The position numbers and the translations under genes were made by a program. Source: Megalopta genalis (taxonomy: Eukaryota > Arthropoda > Insecta > Hymenoptera > Halictidae). From it: 64,000 nt of DNA. The notes beneath the pieces are model-generated. The model searched no databases. It saw only the letters and a list, made by a program, of their open reading frames with translations, and had not been told where the DNA came from. Where the stretch lies: contig NW_027477142.1 in NCBI RefSeq assembly GCF_051020955.1, positions 1 to 64,000 on the forward strand. The letters are read 5' to 3'. Below, in pieces: positions 51,435 to 62,760 of the stretch (the stretch's first letter is position 1; every line of letters starts with the position of its first letter).

Positions 51435-54400
51435 AGGTTCAGCTTCTAATACATGCGACACATATGATTTAGTTTAAAATACTTGCGATATAAGTGATAT
51501 AGCTTCAAAAGCTGTAGGAACAAACGAGGTAGCTTCAATTCCATGCGAGACACATGATTTAGCTTCAAATCAATGCGATGTAGAAAGTTTAGCTTCAAAT
51601 CCATGCCATACACAAGATTTAGCTTCAAATAAATTCGAAGGACAAGGCTTAGATTCAAATCCATGCGAAACAAATGATTTAGCTTCAAATCAATGCGAAG
51701 TAGAAGGCGTAGCTTCAAATCCATGCGAAACGAATGGTTTAGCTACAAATACTTGTGATATACATTATTTAGCTACAACTGCATGCGAAACGAACGAGTT
51801 AGCTTCAAATCCATGCGAAACACATGATTTAGCTGCAGATCAATGCGAAACACATTATTTAGCTGCAAATCAGTGCGAAGTAGAAGGCTCGGGTTCAAAT
51901 CAATGCGATTCAAATGGTTCATCTTCAAATACTTGTGAAAGACATGAATTAGATTCAACTGCATGCGACACACATGATTTAGCTTCAAATCAAAGCGATG
52001 TAGAAGGTTTAGCTTCAAATCCATGCAAAACACGTGATTTATCTTCCAATTAATGCGAAGTAGAAGGCGTAGCTTCAAATCCATGCGAAACAAATGGTTT
52101 AGCTACAAATACTTGTGATATACATTATTTAGCTACAACTGCATGCGAAACGAACGAGTTAGCTTCAAATCCATGCGAAACACATGATTTAGCTTCAAAT
52201 CAATGCGATGTGAAAGGTTTAGCTTCAAATCCATGCGATACACAAGATTTAGCTTCTAATCAATGCGATGTAAAGGTTTAGCTTCAAATCCACGCAAAAC
52301 AAATGATTTAGCTTCAAACACTTGGGGTATATGTGGTATAGCTTCAAATGCAGACTAATCAAACGAGTTAGCTTCAAAATCCACGCGATATACATGATTT
52401 AGCTTCAAATACTTGCGATATAAGTGATGTAGGTTCAACTGCATGCGAAACGAACGAGTTAGCCTCAAATCCATGCGATACACATGATTTAGCTTCAAAT
52501 CAATGCGATGTGAAAGGTTTAGCTTCAAATCCATGCGATACACAAGATTTAGCTTCAAATCAATGCGATGTAAAAGGTTTAGCTTCAAATCCACGCGAAA
52601 CAAATGATTTAGCTTCAAACACTTGGGGTATAAGTGATATAGCTTCAAATGCAGTCTAACCAAACGAGTTAGCTTCAAAATCCACGCGATACACATGATT
52701 TAGCTTCAAATACTTGCGATATATGTGATGTAGGTTCAACTGCAGGCGAAACGAACGAGTTAGCTTCAAATCCATGCGAAACACATGATTTAGCTTCAAA
52801 TCAATGCGATGTAGAAGGTTTAGCTGCAAATCCATGCGACACAGATGATTTAGCTTCAGATAATTGCGATATAAGTAATATAGCTTCAAATGCAGATGAA
52901 ACACATGATTTGGCTTCAAATCGAAGCGAAACACATGATTTAGTTTCAAATCAATGCGATGTAGATGGTTTAGCTTCAACTCTGTGCGAAACAAATGATT
53001 TAGCTTCAAATACTCTCGATATTAGTGATGTAGCTTCAAATGCAGAAGAAACAAACGAGTTAGCTTGAAATCCATGCGAGACACATGATTTAGCTTCAAA
53101 TCAATGCGATGTAGAAGGTTTAGCTTCAAATCCACGCGAAACAAATGACTTAGCTTCAAACACTTGAGGTATAAGTGATATAACTTTAAATGCAGACCAA
53201 TCAAACGAGTTAGCTTCAAAACCCACGCGATACACATGATTTAGCTTCAAATACTAGAGATATAAGTGATGTAGATTCAACTGCAGGCGAACCGAACGAG
53301 TTAGCTTCAAATCCATGCGAAACACATTATTTACCTGCAAATCAATGCGATGTAGAAGGTGTAGCTTCAAAACAATAAGAGGTACAAGGTTTAGCTTCAA
53401 ATCAATAGTATGTAGAAGGTTTAGCTTCAAGTCAATGCGATGTAGAAGATTTAGCTTCAAATCCATACGAAACACATGATTTAGCTTCAAATCAATTCGA
53501 AGGGCAAGGCTTATATTCAAATCCATGCGAAACAAATGATTTAGCTTCAAATGAATGCGAAGTAGAAGGCTTAGCTTCAAATCCATGCAAAACAAATGAT
53601 TTAGCTACAAATACTTGTGATATACATCATTTAGCTACAATTGCTTGCGAAAAGAACGAGTTAGCTTCAAATCTATGCGACTCACATGATTTAGCTTCAA
53701 ATCAATGCGATATAAGTGATGTAGGTTCAACTGCAGGCGAAACGAACGAGTTAGCTTCAAATCCATGCGAAACACATTATTTAGCTGCAAATCAATTCGA
53801 TGTAGAAGGTTTAGCTTCAAAACAATAAGAGGTACAAGGTTTAGGTTCAAATCAATAGCATGTAGAAGGTTTAGCTTCAAGCCAATGCGATGTAGAAGGT
53901 TTAGCTTCAAATCTATACGAATCACATGATTTAGCTTCAAATCAATTCGAAGGACAAGGCTTATATTCAAATCCATGCGAAACGAATGATTTAGCTTCAA
54001 ATGAATGCGAAGTAGAAGGCTTAGCTTCAAATCCATGCAAAACAAATGATTTAGCTTCAAACACTTGGGGTATAAGTGGTATAGCTTCAAATGCAGACTA
54101 ATCAAACGAGTTAGCTTCAAAATCTACGCGATATACATGATTTAGCTTCAAATACTTGCGATATAAGTGATGTAGGTTCAACTGCAGGTGAAACGAACGA
54201 GTTAGCCTCAAATCCATGCGATACACATGATTTAGCTTCATATCAATGCGATGTGAAAGGTTTAGCTTCAAATCCATGCGATACACAAGATTTAGCTTCA
54301 AATCAATGCGATGTAAAAGGTTTAGCTTCAAATCCACGCGAAACAAATGATTTAGCTTCAAACACTTGGGTTATAAGTGATATAGCTTCAAATGCAGACT

Positions 54401-55188
54401 AATCAAACGAGTTAGCTTCAAAATCCACGCGATACACATGATTTAGCTTCAAATACTTGCGATATATGTGATGTAGGTTCAACTGCAGGCGAAACGAACG
54501 AGTTAGCTTCAAATCCATGCGAAACACATGATTTAGCTTCAAATCAATGCGATGTAGAAGGTTTAGCTGCAAATCCATGCGACACAGATGATTTAGCTTC
54601 AGATAATTGCGATATAAGTAATATAGCTTCAAATGCAGACGAAACACATGATTTGACTTCAAATCGAAGCGAAACACATGATTTAGTTTCAAATCAGTGC
54701 GATGTAGATGGTTTAGCTTCAACTCTGTGCGAAACAATTGATTTAGCTTCAAATACTCTCGATATTAGTGATGTAGCTTCAAATGCAGAAGAAACAAACG
54801 AGTTAGCTTGAAATCCATGCGAGACACATGATTTAGCTTCAAATCAATGCGATGTAGAAGGTTTAGCTTCAAATCCATGCCATACACAAGATTTAGCTTG
54901 AAATCAATTCGAAGGACAAGGCTTAGATTCAAATCCATGCGAAACAAATGATTTAGCTTCAAATGAATGCGAAGTAGAAGGCTTAGCTTCAAATCCATGC
55001 AAAACAAATGGTTTAGCTACAAATACTTGTGATATACATCATTTAGCTACAATTGCATGCGAAACGAACGAGTTAGCTTCAAATCCATGCGACTCACATG
55101 ATTTAGCTTCAAATCAATGCGATGTAGATGGTTTAGCTTCAAATCCATGCGATACACAAGATTTAGCTTCAAATCAATGCGATGTAGT
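51435..55188 (+). repeat. Higher-order repeat M, unit 1 (3,754 bp)
   Basis: Tandem with unit 2 at 55,189. Junctions at 52,350, 52,651, 53,192, 54,093 and 54,394. It lacks one A near 52,273 (GATGTAAAGG), where unit 2 has GATGTAAAAGG. A partial preceding unit covers about 50,270-51,434, matching 53,750-55,188 with deletions. Confidence 0.92.
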
Positions 55189-58100
55189 AGGTTCAGCTTC
55201 TAATACATGCGACACATATGATTTAGTTTAAAATACTTGCGATATAAGTGATATAGCTTCAAAAGCTGTAGGAACAAACGAGGTAGCTTCAATTCCATGC
55301 GAGACACATGATTTAGCTTCAAATCAATGCGATGTAGAAAGTTTAGCTTCAAATCCATGCCATACACAAGATTTAGCTTCAAATAAATTCGAAGGACAAG
55401 GCTTAGATTCAAATCCATGCGAAACAAATGATTTAGCTTCAAATCAATGCGAAGTAGAAGGCGTAGCTTCAAATCCATGCGAAACGAATGGTTTAGCTAC
55501 AAATACTTGTGATATACATTATTTAGCTACAACTGCATGCGAAACGAACGAGTTAGCTTCAAATCCATGCGAAACACATGATTTAGCTGCAGATCAATGC
55601 GAAACACATTATTTAGCTGCAAATCAGTGCGAAGTAGAAGGCTCGGGTTCAAATCAATGCGATTCAAATGGTTCATCTTCAAATACTTGTGAAAGACATG
55701 ATTTAGATTCAACTGCATGCGACACACATGATTTAGCTTCAAATCAAAGCGATGTAGAAGGTTTAGCTTCAAATCCATGCAAAACACGTGATTTATCTTC
55801 CAATTAATGCAAAGTAGAAGGCGTAGCTTCAAATCCATGCGAAACAAATGGTTTAGCTACAAATACTTGTGATATACATTATTTAGCTACAACTACATGC
55901 GAAACGAACGAGTTAGCCTCAAATCCATGCGAAACACATGATTTAGCTTCAAATCAATGCGATGTGAAAGGTTTAGCTTCAAATCCACGCGATACACAAG
56001 ATTTAGCTTCTAATCAATGCGATGTAAAAGGTTTAGCTTCAAATCCACGCAAAACAAATGATTTAGCTTCAAACACTTGGGGTATAAGTGGTATAGCTTC
56101 AAATGCAGACTAATCAAACGAGTTAGCTTCAAAATCCACGCGATATACATGATTTAGCTTCAAATACTTGCGATATAAGTGATGTAGGTTCAACTGCATG
56201 CGAAACGAACGAGTTAGCCTCAAATCCATGCGATACACATGATTTAGCTTCAAATCAATGCGATGTAAAAGGTTTAGCTTCAAATCCACGCGAAACAAAT
56301 GATTTAGCTTCAAACACTTGGGGTATAAGTGATATAGCTTCAAATGCAGACTAACCAAACGAGTTAGCTTCAAAATCCACGCGATACACATGATTTAGCT
56401 TCAAATACTTGCGATATATGTGATGTAGGTTCAACTGCAGGCGAAACGAACGAGTTAGCTTCAAATCCATGCGAAACACATGATTTAGCTTCAAATCAAT
56501 GCGATGTAGAAGGTTTAGCTGCAAATCCATGCGACACAGATGATTTAGCTTCAGATAATTGCGATATAAGTAATATAGCTTCAAATGCAGATGAAACACA
56601 TGATTTGGCTTCAAATCGAAGCGAAACACATGATTTAGTTTCAAATCAATGCGATGTAGATGGTTTAGCATCAACTCTGTGCGAAACAAATGATTTAGCT
56701 TCAAATACTCTCGATATTAGTGATGTAGCTTCAAATGCAGAAGAAACAAACGAGTTAGCTTGAAATCCATGCGAGACACATGATTTAGCTTCAAATCAAT
56801 GCGATGTAGAAGGTTTAGCTTCAAATCCACGCGAAACAAATGACTTAGCTTAAAACACTTGGGGTATAAGTGATATAACTTCAAATGCAGACCAATCAAA
56901 CGAGTTAGCTTCAAAATCCACGCGATACACATGATTTAGCTTCAAATACTAGAGATATAAGTGATGTAGATTCAACTGCAGGCGAACCGAACGAGTTAGC
57001 TTCAAATCCATGCGAAACACATTATTTACCTGCAAATCAATGCGATGTAGAAGGCGTAGCTTCAAAACAATAAGAGGTACAAGGTTTAGCTTCAAATCAA
57101 TAGTATGTAGAAGGTTTAGCTTCAAGTCAATGCGATGTAGAAGATTTAGCTTCAAATCCATACGAAACACATGATTTAGCTTCAAATCAATTCGAAGGGC
57201 AAAGCTTATATTCAAATCCATGCGAAACAAATGATTTAGCTTCAAATGAATGCGAAGTAGAAGGCTTAGCTTCAAATCCATGCAAAACAAATGATTTAGC
57301 TACAAATACTTGTGATATACATCATTTAGCTACAATTGCTTGCGAAAAGAACGAGTTAGCTTCAAATCTATGCGACTCACATGATTTAGCTTCAAATCAA
57401 TGCGATATAAGTGATGTAGGTTCAACTGCAGGCGAAACGAACGAGTTAGCTTCAAATCCATGCGAAACACATTATTTAGCTGCAAATCAATTCGATGTAG
57501 AAGGTTTAGCTTCAAAACAATAAGAGGTACAAGGTTTAGGTTCAAATCAATAGCATGTAGAAGGTTTAGCTTCAAGTCAATGCGATGTAGAAGGTTTAGC
57601 TTCAAATCTATACGAATCACATGATTTAGCTTCAAATCAATTCGAAGGACAAGGCTTATATTCAAATCCATGCGAAACAAATGATTTAGCTTCAAATGAA
57701 TGCGAAGTAGAAGGCTTAGCTTCAAATCCATGCAAAACAAATGATTTAGCTTCAAACACTTGGGGTATAAGTGGTATAGCTTCAAATGCAGACTAATCAA
57801 ACGAGTTAGCTTCAAAATCTACGCGATATACATGATTTAGCTTCAAATACTTGCGATATAAGTGATGTAGGTTCAACTGCAGGTGAAACGAACGAGTTAG
57901 CCTCAAATCCATGCGATACACATGATTTAGCTTCATATCAATGCGATGTGAAAGGTTTAGCTTCAAATCCATGCGATACACAAGATTTAGCTTCAAATCA
58001 ATGCGATGTAAAAGGTTTAGCTTCAAATCCACGCGAAACAAATGATTTAGCTTCAAACACTTGGGTTATAAGTGATATAGCTTCTAATGCAGACTAATCA

Positions 58101-58525
58101 AACGAGTTAGCTTCAAAATCCACGCGATACACATGATTTAGCTTCAAATACTTGCGATATATGTGATGTAGGTTCAACTGCAGGCGAAACGAACGAGTTA
58201 GCTTCAAATCCATGCGAAACACATGATTTAGCTTCAAATCAATGCGATGTAGAAGGTTTAGCTGCAAATCCATGCGACACAGATGATTTAGCTTCAGATA
58301 ATTGCGATATAAGTAATATAGCTTCAAATGCAGATGAAACACATGATTTGACTTCAAATCGAAGCGAAAAACATGATTTAGTTTCAAATCAGTGCGATGT
58401 AGATGGTTTAGCTTCAACTCTGTGCGAAACAATTGATTTAGCTTCAAATACTCTCGATATTAGTGATGTAGCTTCAAATGCAGAAGAAACAAACGAGTTA
58501 GCTTGAAATCCATGCGAGACACATG
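55189..58525 (+). repeat. Higher-order repeat M, unit 2 (truncated)
   Basis: Follows unit 1 at an offset of 3,754, then 3,755, then 3,695 bp after a clean 60-bp (two-monomer) deletion near 56,250. Junctions at 56,105, 56,346, 56,887, 57,788 and 58,089. At about 58,525 it jumps to sequence matching 55,580-55,945 (offset 2,945), so the next unit lost its first ~390 bp and some end sequence. Confidence 0.9.
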
Positions 58526-58890
58526 ATTTAGCTGCAGATCAATGCGAAACAAATTATTTAGCTGCAAATCAGTGCGAAGTAGAAGGCTCGGGTTCAAATC
58601 AATGCGATTCAAATGGTTCATCTTCAAATACTTGTGAAAGACATGATTTAGATTCAACTGCATGCGACACACATGATTTAGCTTCAAATCAAAGCGATGT
58701 AGAAGGTTTAGCTTCAAATCCATGCAAAACACGTGATTTATCTTCCAATTAATGCGAAGTAGAAGGCGTAGCTTCAAATCCATGCGAAACAAATGGTTTA
58801 GCTACAAATACTTGTGATATACATTATTTAGCTACAACTGCATGCGAAACGAACGAGTTAGCTTCAAATCCATGCGAAACACATGATTTA
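58526..58890 (+). repeat. Remnant of a third unit of repeat M
   Basis: Matches 55,581-55,945 (and 51,827-52,191), including CTTCCAATTAATGCG. The repeat M family ends here and the decayed pentameric segment begins. Confidence 0.85.
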
Positions 58891-59599
58891 GCTGCGAATC
58901 AATGCGATGTAGTAGGTTCAGCTTCAAATCCATGCGATATAAGTGATATAGCTTCAAAAGCAGGACGAACAAACGAGGTAGCTTCAATTCCATGCGAAAC
59001 AAATGATTTAGCTTCAAATCAATGCGAAGTAGAAGGCGTAGCTTCAAATCCATGCGAAACAAATGGTTTAGCTTCATATATTTTTGCTATACATAATTTA
59101 GCTTCAACTGCATGCGAAACAAACGAGTTAGCTTCAAATGCATGCGAAACACATGATTTAGCTTCAAATCAATGCGAAGTAGAAGACTTAGCTTCGAATC
59201 CATGAGAGAAAGTGATTTAGCTTCAGATTCTTGCAATATAAATGACATAGCTTCAAATGCAGGCGGAACAAACGAGTTATCTTCAAATCCATGCGATACA
59301 AATGATTTAACTGCAAATCAATACGATATAGAAGTTGTAGCTTCAAATCCAAGAGAACCCATGATTTAGCTTTAGATCAATGCGATGTATAAGGTTTAGT
59401 TTCGAATCCATGCGAAACAAATGATTTTGCTTCAAACACTTGGGATATAAGTGATATAGCTTCAAATGCAGACGAATCAAACGAGTTACCTTCAACTCCA
59501 AGCGATACACATGATTTAGCGTCAAATCAGTTGCGAAGTCGAAGGCTTAGCTTATAATCCATGCGCATCACATGATGTAGCTTCAGATCAATGCGATTT

Positions 59600-60400
59600 A
59601 GAAGGCTTAGCTTCAAATCCATGCGAAACGAATGGTTTAGCTTCAAATACTTGTGTTATACATGAATTAGCTTCAACTGCATGCGAAACAAACGGGTTAT
59701 CTTCAAATCCATGCGAATCACATGATTTAGTTTCGAGTCTATGCGAAGTAGAAGGCTTAGCTTCAAATCCATGCGTAACGAATGGTTTAGCTTCAAATGC
59801 TTGCGAATATAAGTGATATAGCTTCAAATGCAGGCAAAACAAACGGGTTAGCTTCAAATCCAAGCGAAACACATGATTTAGCTTCAAATCAATGCGAAGT
59901 TGAAAGGTCAGCTTCAAATCGTCGCGAAGCGCATGATTAAGTTTCAAATACATGCGAATATAGGTGATATAGCTTCAATGGCAGGCGAAACAAACAAGTT
60001 ATCTACAAATCCATGCGAAACACATGATTTAGCTTCTAATTCATGCAAAGTAGAAGGCTTAGCTTCAAATCCATGCGAAACAAATGGCTTAGCTTCAAAT
60101 ACTTGCGAATATAAGGGATACAGCTTCAAATGCAGGCGAAACAAAGGACTTAGCTTCAAATCCATGCGAAACACATGATTTAGCTTCAAATTCATGCGAA
60201 GTATAAGGCTTAGCTTCAAATCCATGCGAAACGAATTATTTAGCTTGATATAATTGTGACATACATGATTTAGCTTCAGCTGCATGCGAAACAATCGATT
60301 TAGCTTCACACCCAATGGAAACACAAGATCTAACTGCAAATCAATGCGAAGTGGTAGGCTTAGCTTTAAATACATGAGAAAAAAATGGTTTAGCTTCAAA
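59600..60400 (+). repeat. Repeat N, copy 1 (offset about 1,390 bp)
   Basis: Matches about 60,990-61,640 with several indels between copies, including a block of about 150 bp (one pentamer) absent from copy 2. Shared rare words are GAAGTTGAAAGGTCAGC, GATTAAGTTTCAAATAC and TTGATATAATTGTGAC. Confidence 0.8.
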
Positions 60401-60989
60401 TATTTTTGCCATACATAATTTAGCTTCAACTGCATGCGAAACAAACGAGTTAGCTTCAAATCCATTCGAAACAAATGATTTAGCTTCAAAACAATTCGAA
60501 GTAGTACGCTTAGCTTCAAATCCATGCGAAACAAATGATTAAGCTTCATAACTTCATATAATTACGAAACAGATGATTTAGATTCAGATACTTGTGATAA
60601 ACATAATTTAGCTTTAACTGCATGCGAACCAAATGAGTTAGCTTCAAATCCATGCGAAACACATGATTTAGCTTCAAATCAATGCGAAGTACAAGGTTAG
60701 CTTCAAATCCATGCCAAGCGAATCATTAAGTTTCAAATACTTGCGAATATAAGTGATATAGCTTCAAATGCAGGCGAAACAATCAAGCAAGCTTCAAATC
60801 GATTCGAAACACATGATTTAGCTTCATATACATGCGAAGCACATGGTTTAGCTTAATATTCATGTGAAACAAATGGTTCAGCTTCAAAAACTTGTGATAT
60901 ACATTATTTAGCTTCAAGAGCATGCGAAACACACGCGTTAGCATCAAATCTAAATGAAACACATCATTCAATTTCAAATCAATTCGAAG

Positions 60990-61640
60990 TAGAAGGCTTA
61001 GCTTCAAATCCATGCGAAACGAATGGTTTAGCTTCAAATACTTGTGTTATACATGAATTAGCTTCAACTGCATGCGAAAAAAACGAGTTATCTTCAAATC
61101 CATGCGAATCACTTGATTTAGTTTCAAGTCTATGCGAAGTAGAAGGCATAGCTTCAAATCCATGCATAACGAATGGTTTAGCTTCAAATGTTGCGAATAT
61201 AAGTGATATAGCTTCAAATGCAGGCAAAACAAACGAGTTAGCTTCAAATCCAAGCGAAACACATGATTTAGCTTCAAATCAATGCGAAGTTGAAAGGTCA
61301 GCTTGAAATCGTTGCGAAGCGCATGATTAAGTTTCAAATACATGCGAATATAGGTGATATAGCTTCAAATGCAGGCGAAACAAACAAGTTATCTACAAAT
61401 CCATGCGAAACACATGATTTAGCTTCAAATTCATGCGAAGTATAAGGATTAGCTTCAAATCCATGCGAAACGAATTATTTAGCTTGATATAATTGTGACA
61501 TACATGATTTAGCTTCAGCTGCATGCGAAACAATCGATTAGCTTCACACCCAATGGAAACACATGATTTAACTGCAAATCAATGCGAAGTGGTAGGCTTA
61601 GCTTTAAATACATGAGAAAAAAATGGTTTAGCTTCAAATA
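60990..61640 (+). repeat. Repeat N, copy 2
   Basis: Sister of 59,600-60,400. Missing bases near 61,190 and 61,537 relative to copy 1 show that frame is not maintained in this part of the array. Confidence 0.8.
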
Positions 61641-62189
61641 ATTGTTATATACATGATTTAGCTTCAACTGCGTTCGAAACAAACGAGTTAGCTTCAAATC
61701 CAAACGAAATACATGATTTAATTTCAAATCAATGCGAAGTGGAAAGTTTAGCTTCAAATCAAAGCGAAACAAATGGATTAGCTTAAAGTACTTGCGAATA
61801 TAATTAGTATAGCTTCAAATACAGGCGAAACAAACGAGTTAGCTTCAAATCCATGCGAAAAACAAGATTTAGCTTCAAATCAATGCGATGTAGAAGATTT
61901 ATCTTCAAATCCAAGCGAAACACATGATTTAGCTTCAAATCAATTCGAAGGACAAGGCTTATATTCAAATCCATGCGAAACAAATAATTTAGCTTCAAAT
62001 CAATGCGATGTAGAAGGTTTAGCTTCAAATCCATGCGATACACATTATTTAGCTGCAAATAGGTGCGAAGTAGAAGGCTTGGGTTCAAATCAATGCGACT
62101 CAAATGGTTCATCTTCAAATACTTGTGAAAGACATGATTTAGCTTCAACTGCATGCGAAACACATGATTTAGTTGCAAATCCATGCGAA

Positions 62190-62470
62190 GTAGAAGGATT
62201 AGCTTCAAATCCATGCGGAACAAACGATTGAGCTTCAAACACTTCGGATATAGCTTCATCTGCATGCGAAACAAACGAGTTAGCTTCAAGTCCATGCGAA
62301 ACACATGATTTAGCTGCAAATCAATGCGATGTAGAAGGATTAGCTTCAAATCCATGCGGAACAAACGATTGAGCTTCAAACACTTCGGATATAGCTTCAT
62401 CTGCATGCGAAACAAACGAGTTAGCTTCAAGTCCATGCGAAACACATGATTTAGCTGCAAATCAATGCGA
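62190..62470 (+). repeat. 141-bp tandem duplication
   Basis: Two copies of GGATTAGCTTCAAATCC followed by GCGGAACAAACGATTGAG, offset 141 bp. 141 = 5 x 30 - 9, because each copy lacks AGTGATATA in CTTCGGATATAGCTTC. This is a 9-bp slippage deletion between ATATA repeats that predates the duplication. Confidence 0.85.
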
Positions 62471-62760
62471 TGTAGAAGGTTTAGCTTCAAATCCATGCGA
62501 AACACATGATTTAGCTGCAAATCAACTCGAAGTACAAGGCTTAGATTCAAATCCATGCGACACAAATGATTTAGCTTCAGATACTTGCGATATAAGTGAT
62601 ACAGCTTCAAATGCAGGAGAAACAAACGAGTTAGATTCAAATCCATGCAAAACACATGATTAAGCTTCAAATCAATGCGATGTAGAAGGCTTAGCTTCAA
62701 ATCCATGCGAAACGAATGGTTTAGATTCAAATGCTTGCGAATATAAGTGATATAGCTACA

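Larger units (their letters stand above)
21691..58889 (+). repeat. Main derived-state domain built of long higher-order repeats
   Basis: About 37 kb consisting almost entirely of multi-kilobase duplications with recurring offsets (4,686, 2,193, 3,154, 1,743, 4,623, 3,873, 2,420, 3,754 and 3,695 bp). Forty-four junction elements lie between 22,072 and 58,089, most spaced at 30n+1 bp. Adjacent copies differ by few substitutions and rare 1-bp indels, far less than neighbouring monomers differ from each other. Homogenisation is therefore acting on multi-kilobase units rather than on monomers. No embedded unique gene was found. Confidence 0.85.
59803..62747 (+). repeat. Second frame-shifting variant (GCGAATATAAG family)
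   Basis: Monomers in which the usual GCGATATAAG carries an extra A. Copies start at 59,803, 59,954, 60,105, 60,743, 61,193, 61,344, 61,794 and 62,737, with two related copies (GCGAATATGAGG) near 3,649 and 4,970. Spacings of 151 bp (59,803 to 59,954 to 60,105; 61,193 to 61,344) equal one pentamer plus the inserted base. They occur only in pentameric-state sequence, never in the derived domain. Confidence 0.8.
58890..62760 (+). repeat. Decayed pentameric segment rich in 1-bp insertions
   Basis: Monomers here diverge more and carry more indels than elsewhere. The pentamer order is still visible in places. The insertion variant GCGAATATAAG, one base longer than the usual GCGATATAAG, occurs at 59,803, 59,954, 60,105, 60,743, 61,193, 61,344, 61,794 and 62,737, several times exactly 151 bp apart. 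A derived-state patch at about 61,930-62,170 resembles 46,880-47,130. Higher divergence suggests less recent homogenisation, as expected away from an actively exchanging core. Confidence 0.7.
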
